A DNA stretch of 64,000 bases from Flavobacteriales bacterium (GTDB lineage Bacteria; Bacteroidota; Bacteroidia; Flavobacteriales_E; Vicingaceae): assembly GCA_020635795.1 (NCBI GenBank), contig JACJZD010000004.1, positions 131,020 to 195,019 of the forward strand, read 5' to 3'. Position numbers and translations under genes: made by a program. Numbering within the stretch: position 1 is the stretch's first letter; each line of letters begins with the position of its first letter. The notes under the pieces are model-generated. The model made no database searches, had not been told where the DNA came from, and worked only from the letters and a program-made list of their open reading frames with translations. Positions 1 through 9,474 of the stretch are shown here, piece by piece.

Positions 1-357
1 GGTAAAAAACTTCAAGGTGAGGGTATTGCCAATCAACGTATTGCTATTGCAAATGGTATTAAACATTCGGTTGAAGAGGTAAAGGGTGCAATGGAAGATG
101 GTGTTACCGGACAACAAGTAATGAACATGTTGTTTATGACTCAACATTACGATACCATTGGAAGATTAGCGGAGCAAGGGGTTAACACTATTTTTGTACC
201 TTATTCTCCAGGCACTGTAGGTGATTTACAAACTCAAATTCAATCGAGTTTAATTGCTGCAGATACAGTTAATAAATCAACCACTCGTGCTGATTATATG
301 AAGAAAAAGCCAGCAAAAAAATACGGAGATAAAGACGAAAATGGAGATTTGCTATAA
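1..357 (+). CDS. SPFH/Band 7 domain protein, C-terminal fragment
   Basis: The reading frame is open from base 1, so the gene starts left of the window; 118 residues are visible before TAA at 355-357. The visible part has the end of an Ala/Gln/Gly-rich helical segment (GEGIANQRIAIANGI) followed by a segment that ends in FVPYSPGTVGDLQ and a charged Lys-rich tail, which is typical of the C-terminus of stomatin/prohibitin-like membrane scaffold proteins. Family knowledge: these form membrane-attached oligomers that organise lipid domains or proteases. It is the first gene of the packed plus-strand run, 3 nt ahead of the DUF2851 gene. The N-terminal anchor and SPFH fold cannot be checked here. Confidence 0.75.
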   Translation, partial: GKKLQGEGIANQRIAIANGIKHSVEEVKGAMEDGVTGQQVMNMLFMTQHYDTIGRLAEQGVNTIFVPYSPGTVGDLQTQIQSSLIAADTVNKSTTRADYMKKKPAKKYGDKDENGDLL

Positions 358-360
358 AGT

Positions 361-1644
361 ATGATTACCGAAGATTTTCTTCACTATATCTGGAACTTTA
401 AATTGTTTAATACACTTGATTTAAAGACATCCAACAACGAAACGATACAAATTATAAAATCGGGACAGCACAATACAGATGCTGGTCCCGATTTTTTTAA
501 TGCCCAAATTAAAATAGGTAATACCACTTGGGCAGGAAATGTAGAGATTCATATTAAATCATCAGATTGGGATAAACATCAACACCAAAAAGACACCGCT
601 TACGACAATGTTATTTTACATGTGGTATATGAAAATGATAAAAACATAAAAAATTCTAAAAACATTCATATACCTACTTTTGAATTAAGAGAAATTATCA
701 ATAATAAATTAGTTGAAAACTACCAGGAATTATTGTTTAGCAAAAATTGGATTCCTTGTAGTGCTAACCTTAATGATGTAGACATATTTATTATTAATAA
801 TTGGCTTGAAAGGCTGGTTATTGAACGATTAGAGCATAAGTCGAAATCGATAAAAGATTCATTAAAACTGAATATGAACAATTGGGAAGAAACCTTTTAT
901 CAGCAGTTGTTTAAATATTTTGGGTTAAAAGTTAACGCAGAACCCTTTTTATTACTGGCTAAAAAATCCCCATTAAAAATTATAGAAAAACACAATAGCA
1001 TTTTTTCAATAGAGGCGTTGTTATTTGGTCAGGCTGGATTTTTACAAGATGATTATAATGATGATTATTTCCAAAAACTAAAAAATGAGTACAAATTTTT
1101 AAAGTCTAAGTTTTCTTTATCACCACTTGAAAATAGCATATGGAAGTTTTTGCGGTTAAGACCAGCTAATTTTCCTACTATTAGAATAGCTCAACTAGCA
1201 AATTTGTTAAAAAACGAACCAAGGTTATTCTCTAAAGTATTGTCATTAAATACAATACAAGAATTTCGTAATTTATTTAAACTTTATGCTTCAGATTATT
1301 GGTCGGCACATTATCAGTTTGGTAAGAAATCTGAAAAAATCAATGTTAAAAATACAGGGGCGGTTTTAATTGATGCATTAATAGTTAATGTAATTGTTCC
1401 TTTTTTGTATGTTTATGGTGAATCTGTTAATGATGAAAATTTAAAATCAAAAGCCTTAACTATTCTGCAAGACTTAAAGGCAGAAAGTAATACAATTATT
1501 AATAATTTTGAGAAAAATGGAGTTGAAGCTAAAAATGCTTTAGATAGTCAAGCATTAATTGAATTAAAAACAAATTATTGTTCTCAAAAAAAATGTTTAA
1601 ATTGCAGTATTGGAAATAATCTGATTAAATCAATAAAAAAATGA
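361..1644 (+). CDS. DUF2851 family protein
   Basis: A 427-residue protein with the DUF2851 hallmark near the N-terminus (IIKSGQHNTDAGPDF, then GNVEIHIKSSDWDKH), a conserved His/Asp-rich stretch seen in this Bacteroidota family. The C-terminus has a Cys cluster (CSQKKCLNCSIG) that may bind metal. The function of the family is not known; the D-G-PDF and EIH motifs resemble a nuclease-like core, which is only a guess. It follows the SPFH gene by 3 nt, and its TGA overlaps the ATG of the PspC gene by 4 nt (ATGA), so the two are probably translationally coupled. Confidence 0.85.
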   Translation: MITEDFLHYIWNFKLFNTLDLKTSNNETIQIIKSGQHNTDAGPDFFNAQIKIGNTTWAGNVEIHIKSSDWDKHQHQKDTAYDNVILHVVYENDKNIKNSKNIHIPTFELREIINNKLVENYQELLFSKNWIPCSANLNDVDIFIINNWLERLVIERLEHKSKSIKDSLKLNMNNWEETFYQQLFKYFGLKVNAEPFLLLAKKSPLKIIEKHNSIFSIEALLFGQAGFLQDDYNDDYFQKLKNEYKFLKSKFSLSPLENSIWKFLRLRPANFPTIRIAQLANLLKNEPRLFSKVLSLNTIQEFRNLFKLYASDYWSAHYQFGKKSEKINVKNTGAVLIDALIVNVIVPFLYVYGESVNDENLKSKALTILQDLKAESNTIINNFEKNGVEAKNALDSQALIELKTNYCSQKKCLNCSIGNNLIKSIKK

Positions 1645-1865
1645 TTTCTAAAATTTTAGCTTATTTTGAGAAACAAGCCTTTGGGGTTTGCAGTTGGTGG
1701 GGTGAAAAACTACAACTAAAAACAGCTCAGGTACGTCTTTCCTTTATTTATTTATCATTTATTACAGTCGGTTCTCCTGTTATTGTATACTTAATAATGG
1801 CTTTTGTTTTAAAACACAAAGAATATTTTAAGTTTAGTAAGCGAAAAACAGTTTGGGATATTTAA
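1641..1865 (+). CDS. PspC domain protein, small
   Basis: A 74-residue protein made almost wholly of a PspC-like domain: an amphipathic N-terminal part with GVCSWWGEKL, then one hydrophobic segment (about residues 32-57) and a short basic tail. PspC proteins are inner-membrane phage-shock components; short stand-alone versions are common in Bacteroidota and their role is not established. The start overlaps the stop of DUF2851 by 4 nt, and the next gene begins 9 nt after its stop, so it sits inside the operon. Confidence 0.75.
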   Translation: MISKILAYFEKQAFGVCSWWGEKLQLKTAQVRLSFIYLSFITVGSPVIVYLIMAFVLKHKEYFKFSKRKTVWDI

Positions 1866-1874
1866 CTTCGTTCG

Positions 1875-2906
1875 ATGTTAAATTTTAAGCACTTTAAGAA
1901 ATTATACCTTTCATTATCGCTATTACTAGTGATAATATTGGTTGGTGTATTTGGTTTTAGGTTAATAGAAGGCTACAATTTTATTGAAGCATTTTACATG
2001 ACAATTATTACCATTTCAACAGTTGGGTTTACTGAAGTTCACCCTTTATCGTCTGAAGGTAGAATATTTACATCATTTTTAATTATCTTTAGCTTTGGTA
2101 CATTTGCGTATACCATTACATCTATAACAATTTATATTTTGGATGGTGAGTTTAGACGATATTTTAAGGATTTAAGAATAAATAAAAAAGTGGATAAAAT
2201 TTCAAATCACACCATCATCTGCGGATATGGAAGAAACGGTAAGCAGTCGGTTTCAGAACTAAAAGTTCACAATAAACCTTATGTATTGGTTGAACAAGAT
2301 ACACAGATACTGGATGATTTAGATGCTTCTTTAAATATACCTTTTATTCAGGGCGATGCTACTCATGAAAAAACATTGGAAAGAGCTGGAATTCATCGTG
2401 CAAAAGCATTAATTACCACATTGCCAAAAGATGCCGACAACATGTTTGTAGTGTTAACGGCAAGAGAAATGAATCCTGATTTACTTATAATAAGTAGGGC
2501 GTCGGAAGAAAATTCGGATAAAAAACTTCGTAGAGCAGGAGCTGATAATGTAATAATGCCCGATAAAATTGGAGGAGCACACATGGCTTCGTTAGTAATT
2601 AAGCCAGATATTATTGAGTTTATTGATTATGTGATGGGACAAGGCAATAATGCGGCAAATTTGGAAGAAATTACATTTGAAAATTTACCAGCTGAATTTC
2701 AGAATAAAACCATTAAAGAGCTTGATATTAGAAATAAATCAGGAGCAAATATTGTTGGGTTTAGAACACCTGATGGGGAATATATCATTAACCCGTCACC
2801 AGACACTATTATTATGCCTAAAGCAAGAATTTTTATTCTCGGAACATCTAATCAAATAGAAGCTTTTAGAGATATTACTACTCAAACTAATTTGTTAAAA
2901 GGATAG
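1875..2906 (+). CDS. Two-TM potassium channel with RCK (TrkA-N/TrkA-C) domains
   Basis: A 343-residue Kch/MthK-type channel. Residues 10-30 form TM1, residues 36-52 are the pore helix and filter, and TM2 follows at about 63-88. The filter reads STVGFTEVHP (TVGF at 49-52) where the classical filter is TVGYG; TVGF is known in bacterial channels. A Rossmann RCK domain starts at about 112 with GYGRNG (117-122), the nucleotide or Ca2+-sensing fold, and a TrkA-C domain occupies the last 85 residues. Expected role: gated K+ flux at the inner membrane. It lies 9 nt after PspC and 2 nt before the SDR gene. Confidence 0.88.
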   Translation: MLNFKHFKKLYLSLSLLLVIILVGVFGFRLIEGYNFIEAFYMTIITISTVGFTEVHPLSSEGRIFTSFLIIFSFGTFAYTITSITIYILDGEFRRYFKDLRINKKVDKISNHTIICGYGRNGKQSVSELKVHNKPYVLVEQDTQILDDLDASLNIPFIQGDATHEKTLERAGIHRAKALITTLPKDADNMFVVLTAREMNPDLLIISRASEENSDKKLRRAGADNVIMPDKIGGAHMASLVIKPDIIEFIDYVMGQGNNAANLEEITFENLPAEFQNKTIKELDIRNKSGANIVGFRTPDGEYIINPSPDTIIMPKARIFILGTSNQIEAFRDITTQTNLLKG

Positions 2907-2908
2907 AA

Positions 2909-3817
2909 ATGCGTGTTTTAATTACAGGAAGTAATGGGTTGTTGGGGCAAAAATTGGTAAAACTTTTAGCAAATGTATCGGGTATCGAATTTCTCGCTAC
3001 ATCAACTGGTGAAAATAGAATAACATCTGTCAAAGGCTTTAATTATGCTAGTTTAGATATTACCAATAAAACGCAAGTTGAACAGGTATTTAATAAATTT
3101 AAGCCAACAGTTGTAATCAATACAGCTGCTATGACTAATGTAGATGCTTGCGAAGATAAAAAAGACGAATGTTGGAATTTGAATGTAAATGCAGTTCAAC
3201 ATTTGATTGATGCATCGAAAAAACATGAAACACATTTAATACATCTTTCAACCGATTTTGTTTTTGATGGAGAAAGTGGACCATATAAAGAAGATGATAA
3301 ACCAAATCCGTTGAGCTTTTATGGTGAATCAAAATACGAAGCTGAAAAATTACTACAACAATCATCAATAAAATGGAGCATTGTTCGTACCATTATTGTT
3401 TATGGTGTTGTTGAAGATATGAGTCGTTCTAACATTGTACTTTGGGCAAAACAAGCTTTAGAAAAGGGCAATCCATTAACTATTGTAGACGATCAATTCC
3501 GTATGCCAACTTTAGCCGAAGATTTGGCTTATGCTTGTTGGCAAATCGCTGAAAGAGAAGCAACGGGTATTTATCATATATCAGGTAAAGATTTTATGAG
3601 TGTGTTAGAATTGGTTAATCGAGTTGCTGATTTCTATAGTTTGGATAAAACCATCATCACTCCAATTAAATCAGTATCGTTAAACCAAGCTGCAAAACGA
3701 CCTCCAAGAACAGGTTTTATTTTAGATAAAGCTTATATAGAGTTGGAATATTCTCCTTGTACCTTTGAAGAAGGTTTAGCAATTTTGGATAAACAACTTC
3801 AAGTAGTTAAAGGTTAA
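2909..3817 (+). CDS. SDR family sugar-nucleotide reductase, dTDP-4-dehydrorhamnose reductase-like
   Basis: A 302-residue extended SDR of the RfbD/RmlD type. It has the Rossmann motif GSNGLLGQ (7-14), STDFVFDG (114-121), and the catalytic Y138-x3-K142. Family reaction: NADPH-dependent reduction of a 4-keto-6-deoxy sugar nucleotide. No rfbA, B or C genes are adjacent, so it may instead be a generic sugar-nucleotide or dTDP-rhamnose-like reductase used elsewhere. It lies between the K+ channel (2 nt) and pabB (3 nt). Confidence 0.8.
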   Translation: MRVLITGSNGLLGQKLVKLLANVSGIEFLATSTGENRITSVKGFNYASLDITNKTQVEQVFNKFKPTVVINTAAMTNVDACEDKKDECWNLNVNAVQHLIDASKKHETHLIHLSTDFVFDGESGPYKEDDKPNPLSFYGESKYEAEKLLQQSSIKWSIVRTIIVYGVVEDMSRSNIVLWAKQALEKGNPLTIVDDQFRMPTLAEDLAYACWQIAEREATGIYHISGKDFMSVLELVNRVADFYSLDKTIITPIKSVSLNQAAKRPPRTGFILDKAYIELEYSPCTFEEGLAILDKQLQVVKG

Positions 3818-3820
3818 GCA

Positions 3821-5071
3821 TTGAAAACAGTTTCTTTTTCGATAAACAACAAAGTAAGGTTTCAAGAAAAGTTGCTTCATTACTTTTCTGAATATAAAAA
3901 TGTATTTTTTTTTAATTCTAACAATTCCAATGCAAATTTCTTTGGTGTTTCAAATACTGATAACGTTGCTGAAAACAATTGGAAACTAGGTTTTATAGCT
4001 TACGATTATAAAAACCAAATCGAAGAATTAACTTCCAATCATATTGATGAAATTGGTTTTGAAGATGAGTTCTTTTTTACTCCTGAAATTCTGTTCATTA
4101 TCTCAGATAATAAACTCGAAATACAATACAATGCTCATATTTATGCTGAAGAATCAATTCAAAACGTTTATAACAATATTATAGCGTTTGAAATAGATGT
4201 GTCTAAAAATAACAACCCTATTGCTGTTCCACGAATTTCGAAGCAGCAATATTTAAATAATGTAGTTAAGCTAAAAAATCATATTCAGTTAGGAGATATT
4301 TATGAAGTTAATTATTGTCAGGAGTTTTATGCTCATGATACTGAAATTAATCCTACAGAATTATACTTCAAATTGAATAAAAAATCACCGACTCCATTTT
4401 CTTGTTTTGTAAAACACGATGATAAATTTTTACTGTCAGCTTCTCCCGAACGTTTCATTAAAAAACAAGCAAATAAAATTACCTCACAACCTATTAAAGG
4501 GACAATTAAAAGAGGTTGGAACAAAGAGGAAGACGAAAAGTTAAAACTAGTACTCCAAAACGACCCAAAAGAACGAAGTGAAAACATCATGATTGTTGAT
4601 TTGGTTAGAAATGATTTGTCGAAAATTGCTCAACGAAATACAGTTACTGTAGAAGAATTGTGTGAAATTTATACTTTTCCGCAAGTACATCAAATGATTT
4701 CTACAATAAGTGCTGAAATAGGGATTAATATTTCTTTTAAAGATATTATTCATGCTTTATTTCCGATGGGTTCTATGACTGGTGCACCAAAAATTAGTGC
4801 AATGGAGTTAATTGAAAAATACGAGAGTTCAAAACGAGGTTTATATTCAGGAACTGTAGGATACATAAAACCCAATGGAGATTTTGATTTTAATGTTGTG
4901 ATACGAAGCATTTTATACAACCGTTCAACTAAAAAAATGTCGTACTTTGTTGGTAGTGCTATTACACATTTATCTGACCCAGAAAAAGAGTACGAAGAAT
5001 GTTTGCTTAAAGCAAAAGCAATAAATGAAGTATTAAATGAAGTATTAAATGAAGATGTTAAACAAGTTTGA
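3821..5071 (+). CDS. pabB: Aminodeoxychorismate synthase component I (PabB)
   Basis: A 416-residue chorismate-binding enzyme. The active-site segment reads PIKGT (224-228). The Lys is the PabB signature; TrpE has Ala there, so I prefer 4-amino-4-deoxychorismate synthase for folate over anthranilate synthase. DLVRNDLSKIA (260-270) and GSMTGAPK (317-324) are the other conserved chorismate-site motifs. The start codon is TTG at 3821, 3 nt after the previous stop. The last 23 nt overlap the longest form of tilS. The amidotransferase partner PabA is not in the window; folB at 49643 is a separate folate gene. Confidence 0.88.
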   Translation: MKTVSFSINNKVRFQEKLLHYFSEYKNVFFFNSNNSNANFFGVSNTDNVAENNWKLGFIAYDYKNQIEELTSNHIDEIGFEDEFFFTPEILFIISDNKLEIQYNAHIYAEESIQNVYNNIIAFEIDVSKNNNPIAVPRISKQQYLNNVVKLKNHIQLGDIYEVNYCQEFYAHDTEINPTELYFKLNKKSPTPFSCFVKHDDKFLLSASPERFIKKQANKITSQPIKGTIKRGWNKEEDEKLKLVLQNDPKERSENIMIVDLVRNDLSKIAQRNTVTVEELCEIYTFPQVHQMISTISAEIGINISFKDIIHALFPMGSMTGAPKISAMELIEKYESSKRGLYSGTVGYIKPNGDFDFNVVIRSILYNRSTKKMSYFVGSAITHLSDPEKEYEECLLKAKAINEVLNEVLNEDVKQV

Positions 5072-6380
5072 GAATTTTTACCAAAAACAACAGCTTTTTT
5101 CAAAAGCAGATGAGGTTCTACTCACAGTAAGTGGAGGTAAGGATTCTGTAGCTATGGCACATTTGTTTCACGCATCTAAGTTGAACTTTGGAATTGCACA
5201 TTGTAATTTTAAGCTAAGGGGTAAAGAGTCTGATAAAGACGAAAAATTTGTCCAGAATTTAGCAAAAAAATTAGGGGTTTCTTTTTATTCAAAATCGTTT
5301 AATACTGCTGCTTTTGCCAAAGAAAAGAAAATTTCAACTCAAATGGCAGCTCGGGAGTTGCGTTACCAATGGTTTGAAGAACTCACATTAAGAAATAATT
5401 ATCAATTCATCGCCACAGCTCATCATAAAAATGATGTTGCCGAAACCGTTTTGATTAATCTAACCAAAGGGACTGGTTTAAGTGGATTACACGGTATTGC
5501 TGCAAAAAATGGTAAAATTGTGCGACCATTACTTTGTTTTAATCGCCAAGAAATTGATGATTTTATCGAAAAAAACTGCTTAGATTTTAGAGAGGATTTA
5601 TCAAATGAGGAAACCAAATATGTCCGAAATAAAATACGACATAAAGTGATTCCAGAGTTGGAAAAAATAAACCCAGCGTTAATTGAAACGATGTTTAATG
5701 AAACTTTACAATTTGCAGAATTAGAGCAGTTGCTTGATTACAAGATTGATGAGGATAGAAAAAAATGTGTAAAAGTATTGTCACAACATACCGAAATAGA
5801 TATTGAACAGCTATTATCATTACAACCCATCAAAACGTACTTATATTATTTTTTTAAACCGTTTGGATTTAACTTTTCTGATGTTGAGGATGTGTTACAG
5901 TCCTTAAACAAGCAATCCGGAAAAACATTTTTAAGCGGAACACACCAAATAATTAAGGATCGTAAAAAGCTTATTATCTCTGAATCTGCAAGCGATAATA
6001 ATTCAGTGGTTGTAATCAATTCTATCAATGATTTTAAAATACTTCCAATTAAAATAAATGCCAAAATTGTAAACAATGAAGTTTTGGGTTCTTTAAAAAA
6101 AGATAAAAAAATAGCTTACTTCAATGCTGATAAAATTAGCTATCCAATGGTATTGAGAAGATGGGAGAAAGGAGACCGATTTAAGCCGTTTGGAATGAAG
6201 AATACTAAAAAATTAAGCGACTTTTTTATTGATGAAAAACTATCTTTAAAGGAAAAGGAAGAGGTATGGTTGTTAACTCAAAACAATCAAATTATTTGGG
6301 TTGTTGGTTATCGAATAAACGATGATTTTAAAATCACTTCAACAACTAAAAATGTTTTGTTGCTCGAAATTAAAAAGTAA
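5055..6380 (+). CDS. tilS: tRNA(Ile)-lysidine synthetase TilS
   Basis: An ATP-dependent enzyme that converts C34 of tRNA-Ile(CAU) to lysidine so that it reads AUA. The PP-loop SGGKDS lies about 25 residues from the N-terminus, the N-terminal nucleotide-binding domain runs to about residue 220, and the C-terminal TilS domain (WEKGDRFKPFGM) is present. I chose ATG 5055 (MLNKFENFYQ) because most family members start this way; ATG 5049 two codons upstream is equally possible. It overlaps pabB, and its TAA shares one base with the ATG of the next gene (TAATG at 6378-6382). Confidence 0.9.
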   Translation: MLNKFENFYQKQQLFSKADEVLLTVSGGKDSVAMAHLFHASKLNFGIAHCNFKLRGKESDKDEKFVQNLAKKLGVSFYSKSFNTAAFAKEKKISTQMAARELRYQWFEELTLRNNYQFIATAHHKNDVAETVLINLTKGTGLSGLHGIAAKNGKIVRPLLCFNRQEIDDFIEKNCLDFREDLSNEETKYVRNKIRHKVIPELEKINPALIETMFNETLQFAELEQLLDYKIDEDRKKCVKVLSQHTEIDIEQLLSLQPIKTYLYYFFKPFGFNFSDVEDVLQSLNKQSGKTFLSGTHQIIKDRKKLIISESASDNNSVVVINSINDFKILPIKINAKIVNNEVLGSLKKDKKIAYFNADKISYPMVLRRWEKGDRFKPFGMKNTKKLSDFFIDEKLSLKEKEEVWLLTQNNQIIWVVGYRINDDFKITSTTKNVLLLEIKK

Positions 6381-7165
6381 TGACATTTACTGACCAAATA
6401 GGACATCAAATACAATTAAATACAACCCCAAAAAGAATAATTTCTGTTGTTCCTTCCCAAACCGAATTGTTGTTTGATTTAGGATTAGAAGATGAAGTAG
6501 TAGGTATTACAAAGTTTTGTATTCATCCCAAAAAATGGTTTGACAATAAACAGCGTGTTGGAGGAACTAAAACACTTGATATTAAAAAAATTAAAGCGCT
6601 AAAACCCGATTTAATTATAGCTAATAAAGAAGAAAACACCAAAGAACAAATTTTTGAATTGCAAAAGCTTTTTCCAGTTTGGACAAGTAATATTTCCACG
6701 CTTGACGAAAGTTTGGAAATGATAACTCAAATTGGTATAATGACATCAACATCAACATTAGCTTTGGAAATTTGTAAAAAAATAGAACATGATTTTGAAA
6801 GGCTTGCAAATCTTCATTTCAAAGCTAAATCAACGCTGTATTTTATTTGGAAAAGACCATACATGACGGTAGGTAAGAATACCTTTATACATTGTATGAT
6901 GCAACAGGTAGGCTTCAATAATGTTGTAGATTCTGATAAAAACTATCCAGAACTTTCAAATAAACAAATTATGAGTTATAATCCACAGTTAATTTTACTT
7001 TCGTCGGAACCCTATCCTTTCAAAGAAAAAGACATGTTGGAGTTTAAAAATTTATGTCCCAATGCCCAAATAGTGTTGGTAGATGGAGAAATGTTTTCTT
7101 GGTATGGTTCACGATTAACAAAAACAGTTGATTATCTTATTGACTTATATAGTAAAATCAATTAA
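6380..7165 (+). CDS. BtuF-like substrate-binding (helical-backbone metal receptor) protein
   Basis: A 261-residue protein of the TroA/BtuF fold. PKRIISVVPSQTELLFDLGL at the N-terminus and the later segment LKPDLIIANKEENT are typical of vitamin B12 or siderophore receptors. It has no signal peptide or lipobox from the only plausible start, which is common for Bacteroidota cytoplasmic-looking BtuF homologues. No permease or ATPase is adjacent, so the ligand is uncertain. It overlaps tilS by 1 nt. Confidence 0.75.
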   Translation: MTFTDQIGHQIQLNTTPKRIISVVPSQTELLFDLGLEDEVVGITKFCIHPKKWFDNKQRVGGTKTLDIKKIKALKPDLIIANKEENTKEQIFELQKLFPVWTSNISTLDESLEMITQIGIMTSTSTLALEICKKIEHDFERLANLHFKAKSTLYFIWKRPYMTVGKNTFIHCMMQQVGFNNVVDSDKNYPELSNKQIMSYNPQLILLSSEPYPFKEKDMLEFKNLCPNAQIVLVDGEMFSWYGSRLTKTVDYLIDLYSKIN

Positions 7166-7215
7166 CTTCGAAAAAACTTTTCGTTATTAATAAGTCGCTT
7201 AAAATAGTTGTTTTA

Positions 7216-9474
7216 TTGTCCTTTGTTTTTTTTGGAACATATTCGTATGCCCAAAAAGTTGGGTTGGTATTTAGTGGTGGTGGAGCAAGTGGTATTACTC
7301 ATGTAGGTGTTTTAAAAGCTTTAGAAGAAAATGATATTCCTATTGACTATATTACAGGAACATCTATTGGAGCTTTAGTAGGTGCGTTTTATGCTTCTGG
7401 TTATTCGCCAGAAGAAATGGAGGTGATTTTTACTTCACAAGACTTTAAAGATTGGGCTGCTGGAGTTTTAGACGATAATTATACCTACAATTTACGAAAA
7501 AAAGAGCAGGATGCTTCTATGATAACTTTTAAGTTAGCTCTTGATACTAATTTTGAGGCAAATTTACCAACTAACTTTGTTTCGTCAGAAGCAATCAATT
7601 TTGGGTTGATGTCTTATTTGTCAGGTTCTATTACTGCCGCTAACGATAACTTTGATAATTTATTTGTCCCTTTTAGGTGTATTGCCTCTGATGTGGTTTC
7701 TAAAAAAGAGATGGTTTTTAGATCGGGAAAACTAGCAATGGCAGTTCGATCATCGATGTCATATCCATTGTATCTAAAACCAGTTGCTTACAAGGATATG
7801 TTACTTTTTGATGGAGGTTTATATAATAATTTTCCTTCTGATGTTATGTATCATGATTTCTCTCCTGATTATATAATAGGAAGTAATGTTTCCTATAATT
7901 TTGATTTACCCGATGAGGATAATATAGTATCGCAATTTAAAGCGATTGTAGCTTTTGAAACTGACTATTCTATTCCTTGTGAACAAGGAATAATTATAAA
8001 TCCAAATGCTGAAGATTACGCTACTTTTAATTTTAACAATAACAAAGAGTTGATTAAAATTGGATATGATGCTACAATTGCAGTAATGGATTCAATTAAG
8101 AAGAATTTAAATACTTTTATTACAAAATCAGCAGTAGAAAATAAAAGGAAAATATATAGACAGAATTTACCACGTTTGGTTTTTGATAAGGTAAAAGTTG
8201 AAGGGCTAAAAAAATCCCAAAATCATTACGTTGAACGGTCTATTAGCTTGAATAAAGATACCTTCTCAATTAAAGATATTCAGCATGAGTATATTAAACT
8301 GTTATCTGACGATAAAATAAAATCATTGTATCCTGAAGCGGAATATGACAGTTTAACCAATTATTTCACGCTTAAACTGAAAGCAAAAAAAGAAAGGGAT
8401 TTATTTGTGTCGTTCGGAGGTCTTTTCTCTTCTAAGCCAATTGACGAAGGTTTTATTGGTGTAAAGTATAATTTTTTGAGTAAAACAGCCATCACCTTAA
8501 TGGCAAATAGTTATTTCGGTAGATTCCATAATTCAATACTTGGCGGAGTAAGAATTGATATTCCTTTTAAAATTCCATTTTACTCGCAAACAACCTACAA
8601 TATGGGGAGTTGGGATTACTTTAAAAGTAATAACGTGTTTTTTGATGATATAAAACCTTCCTATTTGTTAATAAGAGATAAGTATTTGAAAACAGAAATA
8701 GGGTTGCCAGTTTTTTATAAAGGTAAATTGGTTTTTGAGGGTAGTATAGGTGAAATAGTAAACGAATACTATCAAACGAAGCAGTTTTTATCTACTGACA
8801 CAACCGATAAAACACATTTCGAAAATATTATTGGTGGGATTTATTTTGAACGAAATTCATTGGATAAGCCTCAGTATGCAACCACAGGAAGTTATTTTTC
8901 TTTGAAATATAAGTATATAAAAGGAAATGAAAATACGGTGCTTGGTTCAACATCAAATGATACGACTGTTTATAACAATAGTATAGAATGGGGACAAGTA
9001 AAGTTGAAATTCGATCAATATTTTAATAAAAAACATAAAGTAAAATTTGGGTTAATGGTTGAAGGAAGTTATTCTGAACAGAAATTTTTCAGTAATTATT
9101 CTGCTTCAATTTTATCAGCCCCAGCATTTCTTCCTTTACCCGAAATGCGAACATTGTTTCAAAACAATTTTAGAGCTTATAATTATGTGGCTGGGGGTGT
9201 GAAAAGTATTTTCACTTTATTTAATAACTTTCAATTAAGAGTTGAGGGTTATGCATTTCAGCCGTATCAGACTATTTTATCCGATGTAAATAATAAGGCT
9301 GTTTTTAGTACGGAATGGTCAAACACTAGGTATGTAGGGTCTTCTTCGTTAGTATACTATACTCCAATTGGACCCTTAGCGTTTAATGTGAATTATTACG
9401 ATAAATCAGAAACTCCTTGGAGTGTATTGTTTCATTTTGGATTTATGATATTCAACAAGAAAAGTTTGGATTAA
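7216..9474 (+). CDS. Patatin-like phospholipase fused to an outer-membrane beta-barrel
   Basis: A 752-residue protein with an N-terminal patatin domain: oxyanion loop GGGASG (21-26), nucleophile GTSIG (Ser50) and catalytic DGG (Asp199). A POTRA-like segment follows at about 330-400, then a BamA/Omp85-type beta-barrel to the C-terminus. This is the PlpD-like type Vd arrangement, a lipase anchored at the outer membrane. The TTG at 7216 leaves only 12 residues before the apparent signal cleavage site after YAQ. The frame is open upstream and encodes a perfect signal peptide (INKSLKIVVLLSFVF from 7186), so the true start is probably a non-canonical codon such as ATT 7186. It ends convergently with the radical SAM gene, sharing TTAA. 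Confidence 0.88.
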   Translation: MSFVFFGTYSYAQKVGLVFSGGGASGITHVGVLKALEENDIPIDYITGTSIGALVGAFYASGYSPEEMEVIFTSQDFKDWAAGVLDDNYTYNLRKKEQDASMITFKLALDTNFEANLPTNFVSSEAINFGLMSYLSGSITAANDNFDNLFVPFRCIASDVVSKKEMVFRSGKLAMAVRSSMSYPLYLKPVAYKDMLLFDGGLYNNFPSDVMYHDFSPDYIIGSNVSYNFDLPDEDNIVSQFKAIVAFETDYSIPCEQGIIINPNAEDYATFNFNNNKELIKIGYDATIAVMDSIKKNLNTFITKSAVENKRKIYRQNLPRLVFDKVKVEGLKKSQNHYVERSISLNKDTFSIKDIQHEYIKLLSDDKIKSLYPEAEYDSLTNYFTLKLKAKKERDLFVSFGGLFSSKPIDEGFIGVKYNFLSKTAITLMANSYFGRFHNSILGGVRIDIPFKIPFYSQTTYNMGSWDYFKSNNVFFDDIKPSYLLIRDKYLKTEIGLPVFYKGKLVFEGSIGEIVNEYYQTKQFLSTDTTDKTHFENIIGGIYFERNSLDKPQYATTGSYFSLKYKYIKGNENTVLGSTSNDTTVYNNSIEWGQVKLKFDQYFNKKHKVKFGLMVEGSYSEQKFFSNYSASILSAPAFLPLPEMRTLFQNNFRAYNYVAGGVKSIFTLFNNFQLRVEGYAFQPYQTILSDVNNKAVFSTEWSNTRYVGSSSLVYYTPIGPLAFNVNYYDKSETPWSVLFHFGFMIFNKKSLD

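Noticed and set aside
4750..5103. Minus-strand frame of 117 codons inside pabB/tilS
   Set aside because: It lies wholly on the opposite strand of two well-supported genes whose motifs are intact.
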